DNA from: Albibacterium sp963696875
Lineage (GTDB): Bacteria > Bacteroidota > Bacteroidia > Sphingobacteriales > Sphingobacteriaceae
Direction: 5' to 3'
Assembly (NCBI GenBank): GCA_963696875.1
Contig: CAVOLQ010000003.1
Coordinates: 310,001 to 374,000 of the forward strand
Length of the DNA: 64,000 bases
The position numbers were made by a program, and so were the translations under genes. Every line of letters starts with the position of its first letter. Position 1 is the stretch's first letter. Of this stretch, positions 8,290 to 17,818 are shown piece by piece. The notes beneath the pieces are model-generated. The model searched no databases, was not told the origin of the DNA, and saw only the letters and a program-made list of their open reading frames with translations.

Positions 8290-10837
8290 GTCGGCAACAG
8301 ATGAAGGTTTGAATTTTTCCTGGTTAATGAAGATGGCTGTAAGGGACAGCCGAAAAAATAAATCAAGATTACTCCTTTTCATTTCTTCAATAGTTCTGGG
8401 AATAGCAGCAATAGTTGCGATTTCTTCTTTCCGCGATAATATGACAAAGGATATCGACAGACAAGCAGCCGCTCTAATTGGTGCTGATTTGGTCATTGAC
8501 AGTCGGAAAGCCTTGACAGATAGCTCCCAGCAATTGATTGACTCCCTTAAAAGTTTGAGCATTCACTACGCCGAAGAGAAAAATTTTGTTTCGATGGTTC
8601 TTTTTGTAAAAAGCGGGGGTAACAGACTGGTTCAAGTTCGTGGTTTAACTGGCGAATATCCGTTTTATGGCGAAATAAAAACAGTTCCACAAAATGCGGC
8701 CAACATCTTTCAGAGAAAAAATAGTGTACTTGTAGACAAAACTCTTATGCTTCAATTTAAAGCCCAGGTGGGAGATTCTGTCCAAATCGGGAACTCTATG
8801 TTTAGAATTGAAGGTGAACTTATGCAAGCGCCTGGACAAACGGGTTTGTCTTCTGCTGTAGCGCCAGCTATATTTCTGCCTTTGGGTAGCTTAGAGTCGA
8901 CTGGTTTACTGCAAAAGGGAAGTAGGATTAATTATTTGTTTTATTTTCAATTTCCTGGCTATGTGAAGAGTAATCTGTTGGCTGAAAGATTAGATGATCG
9001 TTTTGAAAATGAGGGTTTGGATGCTGAGAGCGTTCAGATGCGTAAGGAGCGTACCGGTCGAAGTTTCGGTGATTTGGCAAAGTTTCTTTCACTAGTAGGA
9101 TTTGTGGCTCTTTTATTGGGTTGTATTGGGGTGTCAAGTGCTGTGCAAATTTATATACGCGAAAAAATTAGCAGTATTGCTATCCTTAGATGTTTAGGTG
9201 TCAGCGGCATGCAAGCCTTCCTAATCTTTATGATCCAAATTATTGGTATTGGGCTTTTAGGCTCTATTATAGGTGCAATTGTAGGTGTACTGGTTCAGCA
9301 ACTTATACCTATGATTCTACAGGAATTTCTTCCGGTAGAGGTGAATGTCGCCATTTCCTGGTTCTCCATTTTTATGGGCATTGTTTTAGGTGTCCTTGTT
9401 TCTATATTGTTCGCTTTAATACCGTTAGTATCCATCAGGGATGTTTCCCCCTTAAACACACTCCGTGCATCTTTTCAGTCGGAAAGAAAGTCGAATGTAA
9501 AACAATCGGGATACGTCTTTTTTCTGATTATTGTTTTTGTCAGTGCATTTGGTAGGACACAATTAGATACCTGGTTACAAACTTTAGTGTTTACAATTGC
9601 AGTGGTAATAGGTTACTTAATTTTATATGGATTGTCTTTAGCATTGATCAAGCTAGTTAGGCGGTATTTTCCGCATTCTTGGAGTTATGTGTGGCGACAG
9701 GGGCTATCAAATTTATACAGACCGAATAATCAAACCGTTGTTTTGGTTATGGCTATTGGTTTGGGGACTGCTTTCATTGGTACCCTTTTTTTTGTGAAGT
9801 CTTTGTTAATCGAGCAGGTAACTTTTTCTACTCGAGGTGATCAACCCAATATGGTGCTTTTTGATATTCAAAGTAGACAGAAGGAAGAAGTGGCTGGGCT
9901 GGTTAGGGCGGCTGGCATGCCCGTAATCCAAGAGGTGCCTATTGTGACCATGCAACTTGAGTCGATAAACGGATATCGGCAAAGCGATGTAGAGAAAGAT
10001 AGTACCTTGAATATTTCAACAAGGGCGTTTTCCAGAGAATTGCGAGTTACGTTTCGGGATAGTTTGATTTCTTCTGAAAGAATAACAGATGGGGTATGGA
10101 CAGGAAAGGTCAGAGAAGGAGACCTTGCTAACATTTCTCTAGAAAAAGGATATGCTGATCGTATCGGTGTGAAAATTGGTGATAAAATAATCTGGAATGT
10201 GCAGGGATTGTTAATATCAACACGGGTTGGGAGCTTTAGAGAGGTAGACTGGGACCGGGTGCAAACTAACTTCCGCGTTGTGTTTCCAAAAGGCATTATC
10301 GATGATGCTCCGCAATTCCATGTAATTATGACGAGAACTCCCGATGAAAAGGCATCTGCCGATTTTCAGTTGAAAGTTGTTCAAAATTTTCCGAACGTCT
10401 CGGTGATAGATTTAAAATTAATACTCACTGTGCTAGATCAGATTATATCGAAAGTGAGCTTTGTTATTCAATTTATGGCTGCCCTGAGCATTTTTACAGG
10501 GTTGATCGTACTTTTGTCCTCAGTACTTATTAGTAAATACCAGCGAATAGAGGAAAGCGTACTATTGAGAACATTGGGGGCTAGCAAAAGGCAGGTTCTG
10601 ATGATAACGGCGTTGGAGTATTTTTTCCTGGGAGCATTGTCTTCTATTGCAGGGATCGTAATAGCGCTTGTTTCGGCATGGGGACTGGCAGTTTTCAATT
10701 TTAAAATTCCCTTTAATCCTAATATTTTGGTAATATTAGGTCTTTTTATTTGCGTTACTCTTTTAACAGTAGTAATTGGAATGGTTAATATCAATAGTAT
10801 CTTACGAAAACCGCCTTTAGAGGTTTTGAGAAGATGA
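8273..10837 (+). CDS. ybbP: FtsX-family ABC permease, YbbP type
   Basis: An 854-residue membrane protein, close in length to E. coli YbbP. Layout: an N-terminal transmembrane segment (LLLFISSIVLGIAAIVAI), a large periplasmic domain, an FtsX unit with transmembrane segments around residues 270-385, a central pair of helices, a second periplasmic domain, and a C-terminal FtsX unit (FIQFMAALSIFTGLIVLLSS onwards). The duplicated FtsX layout is typical of YbbP-type permeases. The start overlaps ybbA by 17 bases, so translational coupling is likely. With the divergent tesA-like lipoprotein this forms a conserved envelope module of unproven function. Confidence 0.88.
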   Translation: MKMKNRSATDEGLNFSWLMKMAVRDSRKNKSRLLLFISSIVLGIAAIVAISSFRDNMTKDIDRQAAALIGADLVIDSRKALTDSSQQLIDSLKSLSIHYAEEKNFVSMVLFVKSGGNRLVQVRGLTGEYPFYGEIKTVPQNAANIFQRKNSVLVDKTLMLQFKAQVGDSVQIGNSMFRIEGELMQAPGQTGLSSAVAPAIFLPLGSLESTGLLQKGSRINYLFYFQFPGYVKSNLLAERLDDRFENEGLDAESVQMRKERTGRSFGDLAKFLSLVGFVALLLGCIGVSSAVQIYIREKISSIAILRCLGVSGMQAFLIFMIQIIGIGLLGSIIGAIVGVLVQQLIPMILQEFLPVEVNVAISWFSIFMGIVLGVLVSILFALIPLVSIRDVSPLNTLRASFQSERKSNVKQSGYVFFLIIVFVSAFGRTQLDTWLQTLVFTIAVVIGYLILYGLSLALIKLVRRYFPHSWSYVWRQGLSNLYRPNNQTVVLVMAIGLGTAFIGTLFFVKSLLIEQVTFSTRGDQPNMVLFDIQSRQKEEVAGLVRAAGMPVIQEVPIVTMQLESINGYRQSDVEKDSTLNISTRAFSRELRVTFRDSLISSERITDGVWTGKVREGDLANISLEKGYADRIGVKIGDKIIWNVQGLLISTRVGSFREVDWDRVQTNFRVVFPKGIIDDAPQFHVIMTRTPDEKASADFQLKVVQNFPNVSVIDLKLILTVLDQIISKVSFVIQFMAALSIFTGLIVLLSSVLISKYQRIEESVLLRTLGASKRQVLMITALEYFFLGALSSIAGIVIALVSAWGLAVFNFKIPFNPNILVILGLFICVTLLTVVIGMVNINSILRKPPLEVLRR

Positions 10838-10868
10838 TAGCTTAGCTGGACGGATATCTAGTAAATGC

Positions 10869-11849
10869 TTAATATGTTTCGGTGGCAACCTTTGCAAACT
10901 TATTACGGTACTCAGTTGGCGTAAGGCCAGTTATTTTCCTAAAAACATCTCTAAATGCTTTGGTATTGGTATAGCCCACATCAAACATTACTTGTGACAC
11001 ATTCTTCCGTGAAGCTTCGAAAAACTTTTTTGCAGCTTCGATCCGCACACGTTGTATGTACTCGGTCGGTGTATTTCTTGTTGCCTCTTTAAATCTTCTC
11101 TCAAAAGTTCGCCGACCAATATTAACGAAGTTTGCCAAGTCTTCAACAGTGATTCTTCCTGCGTAATTGTCTTCGATATAATCCTGTATCTTTTCAATGG
11201 CCAAATCTTTATGGTTTCGCTGCCCTCTAAAGATCGCGAATTGGGATTGGCTATCCCTACTAATATCCAATGCAAAATATTTGGCTATCATAATGGCTAT
11301 ATCCCTATCTGTAAATTTCTCGACCAAGTACAATACTAAATTCCACAAGCTGCTTGCACCGCCACTGCTATAAATATTGTCATGTTCGGTGATTACAGCG
11401 CCATCTTCGATTTCTACTTGGGGGTATTTTTCTTTAAACTCATTGATGTAAGCCCAATGGGTGGAACATTTCTTACCGTCTAACAATCCCGTTTCTGCTA
11501 ATAGAAAGGCTCCCACACATAAACTTGCAAGACTACTACCATTTTGATGGAGCTTTTTAAAGTAAGGAATGGCATCCGCATTGGCTTTAATTCCGGCATC
11601 TATATTTCCAAAAATGGGCGGTATAACAAGTAGGTCTGTTTCGATAACATGGCAGAGCAGTCTATTCGTTTTTATAGTATACTCGCCATTGTTTGCCGGG
11701 ACAAATTTATTCAACCCCACATACTCAACATTGAATATAGGCTTTTTGCCAAAGGTGGTAAGGAGTTCATTGGCCGTGTGGAAGGTTCTAAATGCTGGGG
11801 TAATGCCTTCTATTGTACCATATTGAGGAACGAAAACGGAGATTTGCAT
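10869..11849 (-). CDS. GlxA-type AraC regulator with DJ-1/PfpI domain
   Basis: A DJ-1/PfpI (class I glutamine amidotransferase-like) N-terminal domain is joined to a C-terminal AraC helix-turn-helix. The N-domain includes LASLCVGAFLLAETGLLDGKKCSTHW with the nucleophile-elbow cysteine. The HTH shows RITVEDLANFVNIGRRTFERRFK and VMFDVGYTNTKAFRDVFRKITGLTPTEYR. I chose the ATG at 11849 (MQISVFVPQYG) over the longer reading frame from 11900 because family similarity starts there and an A-rich leader precedes it. It is divergent from the SRPBCC-DoxX genes, which it may regulate. It nearly abuts ybbP, which converges from the other side. Confidence 0.87.
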   Translation of the reverse strand: MQISVFVPQYGTIEGITPAFRTFHTANELLTTFGKKPIFNVEYVGLNKFVPANNGEYTIKTNRLLCHVIETDLLVIPPIFGNIDAGIKANADAIPYFKKLHQNGSSLASLCVGAFLLAETGLLDGKKCSTHWAYINEFKEKYPQVEIEDGAVITEHDNIYSSGGASSLWNLVLYLVEKFTDRDIAIMIAKYFALDISRDSQSQFAIFRGQRNHKDLAIEKIQDYIEDNYAGRITVEDLANFVNIGRRTFERRFKEATRNTPTEYIQRVRIEAAKKFFEASRKNVSQVMFDVGYTNTKAFRDVFRKITGLTPTEYRNKFAKVATETY

Positions 11850-11985
11850 ATTTTTCTTGCTTATAAAATAAAGGTACGAATTGTTTTTGTCGCAATCCAC
11901 CCCTAAGGTTGTCGTTTCTACTATATCCTGGATATTATAATCCTTAGCATCTTTGTGATATCATTTATTTAACAAAATAGAAACC

Positions 11986-12408
11986 ATGGCAATACAGACA
12001 AAAATCATAATAAAAGCAATGGTAAATGCATCCGTAGAAAAAGTATGGCAACTTTGGAATTCTCCTGCAGACATTATGTTATGGAACTTCGCTGATCCCA
12101 GTTGGCATTGCCCGAATAGCCAAAATGATCTTCGCATAAATGGTCAATTTAAAAATAGGATGGAAGCAAAAGATGGCAGTTTCGGTTTCGATTTTGAAGG
12201 TACTTATAACAAGGTCGAATTGCATACCGAAATCGCATATACTATGTCTGATGGCAGAATGGTAAGTTCTTTGTTTACAGATATTGAAGGCAAAACCACA
12301 ATTACCACAACCTTTGATGCAGAAAATGAAAGCGATGCAGAATTACAAAAGCAAGGATGGCAGGCTATCTTAAATAATTTTGTAAAACATGTAGAATCAG
12401 CTAATTAG
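11986..12408 (+). CDS. SRPBCC (AHSA1/START-like) domain protein
   Basis: A 140-residue single-domain protein. Its beginning VNASVEKVWQLWNSPADIMLWN and its end LQKQGWQAILNNFVKHVES are the hallmark first and last helices of the AHSA1-type SRPBCC fold, a hydrophobic-ligand pocket. No catalytic residues are implied. A clear paralogue is encoded at 39646-40074 in this window. It heads a probable three-gene unit with the DoxX-like gene 22 bases downstream and another SRPBCC gene after that, divergent from a GlxA-type regulator. Confidence 0.85.
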   Translation: MAIQTKIIIKAMVNASVEKVWQLWNSPADIMLWNFADPSWHCPNSQNDLRINGQFKNRMEAKDGSFGFDFEGTYNKVELHTEIAYTMSDGRMVSSLFTDIEGKTTITTTFDAENESDAELQKQGWQAILNNFVKHVESAN

Positions 12409-12430
12409 TAACAATTAAATTATTGACAAA

Positions 12431-12853
12431 ATGAAGAAGAATAAAGTAATCTTTTGGACAGCTACAGTACTTCTTATTCTTTGGGAGGGCATTATGCCGT
12501 TAAGTACGCTACTATTCAAACCTGAATATATTAATGCAGGAACAAAACCTTTAGGCTATCCTGATTACTTCGCTGTTCTGCTTGTTATTTGCAAGATACT
12601 TGGTGTAATAGCGATTTCATTTCCGAAATTACCAAGCAAAGTAAGGGAGTGGGCTTATGCTGGATTGACCTTTAATTTAGTATTTGCATTTATCAGTCAT
12701 GCATATGTAGATAAAAAGATAGAGTTTATGTTAATGCCTATTGTGGTATTGGCAATACTTGCTGTATCCTATATCTATTATAATAAAGCTTTTACGATTA
12801 CAAAAACAAATAATCAAATAGTTGATAACCTTCAGCGTGCATCAGTGTTATAG
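12431..12853 (+). CDS. DoxX-like family membrane protein
   Basis: 140 residues with about four transmembrane segments (FWTATVLLILWEGIMPL; YFAVLLVICKILGVIAI; WAYAGLTFNLVFAFISHAY; MLMPIVVLAILAVSYIYY). The layout and the PDYFAVLLVICKILGV stretch match the DoxX-like family. The family is associated with membrane redox or stress functions without a firm reaction. It lies between two SRPBCC genes with short gaps, a common Bacteroidetes combination, so co-transcription is likely. Confidence 0.75.
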   Translation: MKKNKVIFWTATVLLILWEGIMPLSTLLFKPEYINAGTKPLGYPDYFAVLLVICKILGVIAISFPKLPSKVREWAYAGLTFNLVFAFISHAYVDKKIEFMLMPIVVLAILAVSYIYYNKAFTITKTNNQIVDNLQRASVL

Positions 12854-12904
12854 ATCTGAACAAAATATAGAGACCTCATTATTTATCATAAATTCGCAAT
12901 AAAT

Positions 12905-13354
12905 ATGAAAACAAATAGCGTTTCCTTACATAGGGTGATCAAAGCAAGTCCTGAGAAATTATTCCGTGCATTTTCAGATCCAGTTGCGCATGCATCCTGG
13001 ATACCACCTTACGGTTTTGTATGCACGGTACAGCAGATGGATTTTAAAGTAAGTGGCAAGTTTAAGATGACTTTTATAAATTTCAGTACCGGTAATGGGC
13101 ATTCATTTGGGGGAGAATACATTGAAATAAAACCCAATGAGTTTATCAAGTATGTTGATCGGTTTGATGATCCTAATTTACCTGGAGAGATGATCACCAC
13201 TGTTTCCTTGAATTCTGTATCTCACTTCACTGAGCTTAATATAGAACAAACAGGTATTCCCGATATTATTCCGGTCGAAATGTGTTATTTGGGTTGGCAG
13301 GATTCCCTAGACAAGTTGAAAAAGCTCGTTGAACCTGAGATACCGGATGCTTAA
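12905..13354 (+). CDS. SRPBCC (AHSA1-like) domain protein
   Basis: 149 residues with the AHSA1 opening HRVIKASPEKLFRAFSDPVAHASWIPP and closing CYLGWQDSLDKLKKLVEPEI. It probably ends the cluster begun at 11986. Its stop codon lies one base from the stop of the convergent exporter gene, so the two transcripts must overlap or terminate inside each other. Ligand and role unknown. Confidence 0.85.
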   Translation: MKTNSVSLHRVIKASPEKLFRAFSDPVAHASWIPPYGFVCTVQQMDFKVSGKFKMTFINFSTGNGHSFGGEYIEIKPNEFIKYVDRFDDPNLPGEMITTVSLNSVSHFTELNIEQTGIPDIIPVEMCYLGWQDSLDKLKKLVEPEIPDA

Positions 13355-13355
13355 T

Positions 13356-14279
13356 TCAATTCTGTAGTTTCGACGGTTCTTCCTTCTTGTTGTATGCCAT
13401 TTTATTGAAGATATTTGAAATTATGATAGCACCCAAGATAATAAATACACCCAGCCATTGTAGTCCGTTAACATTTTCCATCAAGAAAAAATAGGACATT
13501 GCTACAGCCACTGGCAATTCGATCGCAGATATAATAGAGCTCAAGGTGACGCCGATCTTGGGAGTTCCTATCGCGAAAAACAAGGGTGGCACCACTGTAC
13601 CAAGCGAAGCTAATATCAATCCCCATTTCCAAAGTCCAGCAGTAAGCACGCCATTCACCAAGAATGTGGGAGGAAAAACAATAAAAATCAAAAAACATGC
13701 GCCAGTCAACATTAAAGCGCTTTTTTGTACAGCAGGATAACTGTTACCGAAGCGAGACATTACCATCAAGAATATTGCATAAAAAGCTGCAGCTAATAGT
13801 CCGAAAAATATACCGCTCAGTGATAACTCCGTTTGTCGCTCGTTAAATAATCCGGCTGCTAAAATTGTTCCACCCAGAACCAAAATCATACTGACGATCT
13901 GAATTCGGCTTGGTTTTTTTTTAAAGAGCACATACTCCAATAAAATACCGATCCACACAAATTGCATCAACATAATAATCGCGATTGATGCTGGCACAAG
14001 AGAAATACATTTGTAATAAGTAATACTGACCAATCCGGTTGAAAATCCCGAAACAATCACTTTCCAAGGAGCCTCCTTGCCCTCTTTAGGACGATCGCTG
14101 ACCAGACCGACCGCCCTTCCCCCGAGGAATAAAGACCAGAGTAGGATCATTCCAAAGAAAACCTGTACGCCAGTAATCTCACCTAAACTATAACCCTCTC
14201 TAAACGACAGTTTGACAAATGTGGATAAAATTCCAAAACTACAAGCTCCTATTAAGACGAGCCATACATATCTAGACAT
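13356..14279 (-). CDS. EamA/DMT family transporter
   Basis: About 307 residues with ten hydrophobic segments in two EamA repeats. It starts SRYVWLVLIGACSFGILSTF, and the second repeat (GIFFGLLAAAFYAIFLMV) begins past the middle. The start at 14279 (MSRYVW) is preferred to the longer frame from 14303 because the first membrane helix begins there. DMT proteins export amino acids, nucleotides or drugs; substrate not predictable. It is divergent from the quinone-oxidoreductase gene with 115 bases between starts. Confidence 0.85.
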   Translation of the reverse strand: MSRYVWLVLIGACSFGILSTFVKLSFREGYSLGEITGVQVFFGMILLWSLFLGGRAVGLVSDRPKEGKEAPWKVIVSGFSTGLVSITYYKCISLVPASIAIIMLMQFVWIGILLEYVLFKKKPSRIQIVSMILVLGGTILAAGLFNERQTELSLSGIFFGLLAAAFYAIFLMVMSRFGNSYPAVQKSALMLTGACFLIFIVFPPTFLVNGVLTAGLWKWGLILASLGTVVPPLFFAIGTPKIGVTLSSIISAIELPVAVAMSYFFLMENVNGLQWLGVFIILGAIIISNIFNKMAYNKKEEPSKLQN

Positions 14280-14394
14280 AAAATCAATAATAATTGTGAT
14301 CAATCTTGATTGTGAAGATTACGAAAATTTTCGTTCAAATCCTGTCATTGCAATGGCATGTTTGCCGAATGATCAATTTTATCTAAATTTGGAA

Positions 14395-15336
14395 ATGAAA
14401 GCAATTATTATAAGAGAGTTTGGAGACGTAGATAAACTTCAGCTGGCCGAAGTCAACAGACCCGATTTTAACAAGGATCAGATATTGATCAAAGTAATGG
14501 CCGCAGGCATTAATCCGGTAGACACAAAAATCAGATCTGGCAATCATATATCCAGTCACAGACTACAATTACCAGCGATCCTAGGTAAGGATATGAGTGG
14601 TGTTATAGAATCTGTTGGCGAAAATGTAAAAGAATTTAAGATAGGTGACATGGTCTTTGGATGCATTAATAACACGTATGCTGAGTATGTGGTGGCGAGT
14701 CCTGAATTCATTGTAAAAAAACCAGAAAACATCTCTTTTGAAGTCGCCGCGGCAGTTTCCTTAGCGGGACTGACAGCCTACCAAGCTATTAATGATCATT
14801 TAAAAGTATCATCAGGGCAAAGAGTTCTTATCCAGTCTGCTGCAGGTGGTGTGGGTCACATGGCTGTACAGTTTGCCAAATTACAAGGTGCATTTGTAAG
14901 TGGAACTGCTTCTGGAAAAAATATTGAATTTCTAAAAGATCTTGGTGTTGATCAGTCCATTAATTACAAAGAGGAAAAGTTTGAAGAAATTGCAACTAAT
15001 ATAGATGCTGTAATGGATACAATGGGCGGCGAAATACTGTACCGTTCCATTGCGCTTGTCAAACCGGGTGGGAAAGTGGTGTGCTTACCATCATCTACTA
15101 AAGATGATCCCAAGGCAATAGCGCTTGCTCGGGAACGAGGGGTAGAATTAATCTGGTTTATGATGCACCCAGAAAAGGCAGTGTTACAGATTATCTCAAA
15201 ATTATTAAAGGAGGAGAAGTTGAGGGTGAAAGTACAAAAGGTTTTTCCAATGAAAGAGATTGCACAGGCTCATCAACTTATCGAATCCCATGGAGTAAGT
15301 GGTAAAGTCGTTATTCGATTAAACAATGAAGGCTGA
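14395..15336 (+). CDS. Zinc-independent MDR-family NADPH:quinone oxidoreductase-like protein
   Basis: 313 residues from the ATG at 14395 (MKAIIIREFGDVDKL); the frame is open further upstream, but the family start is here. A GroES-like N-domain (ILIKVMAAGINPVDTKIRSG) is followed by a Rossmann domain with AAGGVGHMAVQFAKLQGA for NADP(H). Zinc-binding cysteines are absent, pointing to quinone oxidoreductase or enoyl reductase rather than alcohol dehydrogenase. It is monocistronic, probably sharing the divergent promoter region with the DMT gene. Confidence 0.88.
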   Translation: MKAIIIREFGDVDKLQLAEVNRPDFNKDQILIKVMAAGINPVDTKIRSGNHISSHRLQLPAILGKDMSGVIESVGENVKEFKIGDMVFGCINNTYAEYVVASPEFIVKKPENISFEVAAAVSLAGLTAYQAINDHLKVSSGQRVLIQSAAGGVGHMAVQFAKLQGAFVSGTASGKNIEFLKDLGVDQSINYKEEKFEEIATNIDAVMDTMGGEILYRSIALVKPGGKVVCLPSSTKDDPKAIALARERGVELIWFMMHPEKAVLQIISKLLKEEKLRVKVQKVFPMKEIAQAHQLIESHGVSGKVVIRLNNEG

Positions 15337-15465
15337 AAATACTCCTTACTACAATATAATTCTTGCTCGTGGATATAGGTTTATCTTCAAATCAAACAAA
15401 TATTTTTTAGGCTTGTTATATACTTACTGCTTTATAAGTAAACTTCTTTTTAAAAAATATATTTT

Positions 15466-15972
15466 ATGAGCACAGAAAACTTAGATAATCAAGATGCCAT
15501 TGACAAACTAAAAGATATGGTCGATAAAATAGATATTGGGATGATGTGTACCAATACTACTGAAGTCGCTAATCTTCACGCTGTGCCAATGAGTAGACAA
15601 GAAGTTGATGATGAAGGGAATTTGTGGTTCTTGTTTTCTTCCCACAGTGAAACTTTTCAAAATCTTCAAAAAAACAATCATGTAAGTGTTTTGTACTCAG
15701 ATATTAGTAAATATAACTTTCTTAGTATAAATGGAATTGCTGAAGTTTCTACTGATAAGGCTAGGATAGAGAAATACTGGAGTAAGATGGTAGAAGCCTG
15801 GTTTGAAAAAGGAAAGGAAGACCCGACCATTAGAGTTTTAAAAGTCGTACCTTCAGAAGCGCATTACTGGGACAATAAATCTAATAAGTTGGTCACCTTT
15901 TTTAAAGTGGCTGTAAGCGCGGTTTCTGGCCAGAATTTAGATATTGGTCGCGAGGGGAACTTAAATATATAA
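15466..15972 (+). CDS. Pyridoxamine 5'-phosphate oxidase-like general stress protein
   Basis: 168 residues. A split-barrel flavin-binding fold is indicated by VPMSRQEVDDEGNLWFLFSSHSETFQNLQKNNHVSVLYSD and by the later WDNKSNKLVTFFKV. It belongs to the general stress protein 26-like branch of the PNPOx family. It likely binds FMN/FAD or F420-like cofactors; substrate unknown. It stands alone, with an A-rich leader directly before the ATG. Confidence 0.85.
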   Translation: MSTENLDNQDAIDKLKDMVDKIDIGMMCTNTTEVANLHAVPMSRQEVDDEGNLWFLFSSHSETFQNLQKNNHVSVLYSDISKYNFLSINGIAEVSTDKARIEKYWSKMVEAWFEKGKEDPTIRVLKVVPSEAHYWDNKSNKLVTFFKVAVSAVSGQNLDIGREGNLNI

Positions 15973-16525
15973 ATAGATTCAAGTTTTCCAATAACTCCTT
16001 TTTAGCTCTTGAAAGCACTTTTGCCAAAGTCCAATGCATGTAATCGGACCAAAACTTCCTCATATTCATATTTAATTCATCTTGTTTTTCAAGGCTAGGT
16101 TGAACGATATCCTATTTCTGGCAAGTTGAAAATGTAACCATTATTGATGTTATTAAAAACGATAAAAATTGTCTTCTTATGCTTTTTGAAAAAAAAATGT
16201 ACTTTAAACATGTTTTTTCAATTTAATAGTGAATTATTGGTTAATAGGAATTAGTTAAAAGATAGTTGGACAAACATTTGTGAGGATTAAAGTATTTTAC
16301 ATTTCTAAATTGCTTATATCCTATTAGGGTAAATGAAAATCGAAAAGGTTACAAGAATTGTATTTTATTCTAAGGGCGATGGCGAACAAGACCATGGAGA
16401 AAATTAATAGTTTAATAAAAAATGATGTTTAACTCAAGTCGTAACGACTTCCAAGAACATTCTTAACATAGGTCAACAAAAATTGTCATACCAATGGTTA
16501 AATTTGTTTAACATAGAAAGAAAAT
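15973..16525. other. Intergenic region with 15-bp palindrome
   Basis: There is no supportable gene in these 553 AT-rich bases. At 16436-16450 there is a perfect 7-1-7 palindrome (AAGTCGT-A-ACGACTT), about 75 bases before the luciferase-like gene, which could be an operator for a dimeric regulator. No transcription signals beyond that are evident. Confidence 0.45.
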
Positions 16526-17548
16526 ATGAAGAAGATAGGATTTTTATCGTTTGGACATTGGGGCAAGCATCCCTCATATCAAACCCGATCGGCAGGTGAT
16601 ACCTTGCTTCAGTCAATTGACTTGGCCGTTGCTGCCGAAGAAATCGGTTTGGATGGTGCATATTTCCGGGTACATCACTTTGCGGCTCAATTGGGGTCAC
16701 CTTTTCCGTTGCTAGCGGCAATCGGGGCCAAAACAAGCAAGATAGAGATTGGAACCGGAGTCATTGATATGCGTTATGAAAACCCATTGTACATGGTGGA
16801 AGATGCCGGAGCTGCAGATTTAATTTCGGAGGGTCGATTGCAATTGGGTATCAGCAGAGGTTCGCCAGAACAAGTAATGGATGGTTGGCGTTACTTCGGT
16901 TATGAACCGGCAGAAGGAGAAAACGATGCCGCCATGGGACGCCGCAAAGGCTTAGAGTTTCTGGAAAATCTAAAAGGTGTTGGATTTGCTCAGCCTAATC
17001 CAAACCCAATGTTTCCAAATCCACCGGGCCTGTTGCGTTTGGAACCATACTCCGAAGGACTGCGGGAGCGTATTTGGTGGGGCGCCGGTTCTAATGCCAC
17101 AGCCATTTGGGCTGCTGAAAACGGAATGAACCTGCAAAGTTCTACCCTGAAAGAGGACGAGAGTGATAAGCCTTTTCACGTGCAGCAAGCTGAGCAAATC
17201 CGATTATATAAAGACGCTTGGAAAAACGCCGGACACCAACGCGAACCGCGGGTATCGGTTAGCCGATCCATTTTTGCATTGGTAAATGAACAAGACCATT
17301 ATTATTTTGGCCATGAATCCAATCGCAGCGATAAAATCGGTTTCATCGAAAATAACAAGCGAGCTATCTTTGGAAGAAGTTATGCTGCGGAACCTGACCA
17401 ACTTATGGAGGAACTAGCAAAAGACGAAGCCATCCAAGAAGCTGATACGCTACTTTTAACTGTGCCTAATACCCTGGGCGTTGATTATAATGTCCATGTT
17501 TTATCTGCCATTCTAGAGCATGTTGCTCCTGGATTAGGCTGGCGTTGA
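16526..17548 (+). CDS. LLM class flavin-dependent oxidoreductase
   Basis: 340 residues of the bacterial luciferase-like monooxygenase family. Characteristic stretches are KKIGFLSFGHWG, AAEEIGLDGAYFRVHHFA, IEIGTGVIDMRYENPLYMVEDAGAADLISEGRLQLGISRGSPEQV (the TIM-barrel flavin site) and PNTLGVDYNVHVLSAI near the end. It uses FMNH2 or F420-type cofactor; the substrate is unknown. It stands alone behind a 553-base intergenic region containing a possible operator palindrome. Confidence 0.88.
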   Translation: MKKIGFLSFGHWGKHPSYQTRSAGDTLLQSIDLAVAAEEIGLDGAYFRVHHFAAQLGSPFPLLAAIGAKTSKIEIGTGVIDMRYENPLYMVEDAGAADLISEGRLQLGISRGSPEQVMDGWRYFGYEPAEGENDAAMGRRKGLEFLENLKGVGFAQPNPNPMFPNPPGLLRLEPYSEGLRERIWWGAGSNATAIWAAENGMNLQSSTLKEDESDKPFHVQQAEQIRLYKDAWKNAGHQREPRVSVSRSIFALVNEQDHYYFGHESNRSDKIGFIENNKRAIFGRSYAAEPDQLMEELAKDEAIQEADTLLLTVPNTLGVDYNVHVLSAILEHVAPGLGWR

Positions 17549-17818
17549 GATATTTAAGTTTGGAAGTTTTGAAAGGCTAGGATAGTGCAATTATTTTAAA
17601 TGAGGCAATTATTGTATTGTAGATTGTTTATTATCAGTCGTCTTAATGGAAGTGACGAGGTTTAGAATTTGTTATTGTAAAACTGTATTGAATACAAAAG
17701 GTTTTTTCTACAACACAAACGTTTTATAATAGCAAAGTAGGTGGATAACAGGTCTAACAATACCTACGAAGATAATAAGTTAGAGGATAGTTATATTTTT
17801 AGTGAACCGGATATATTT

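Noticed and set aside
9190..9555. Plus-strand frame inside ybbP
   Set aside because: Out-of-frame shadow of an intact 854-residue permease.
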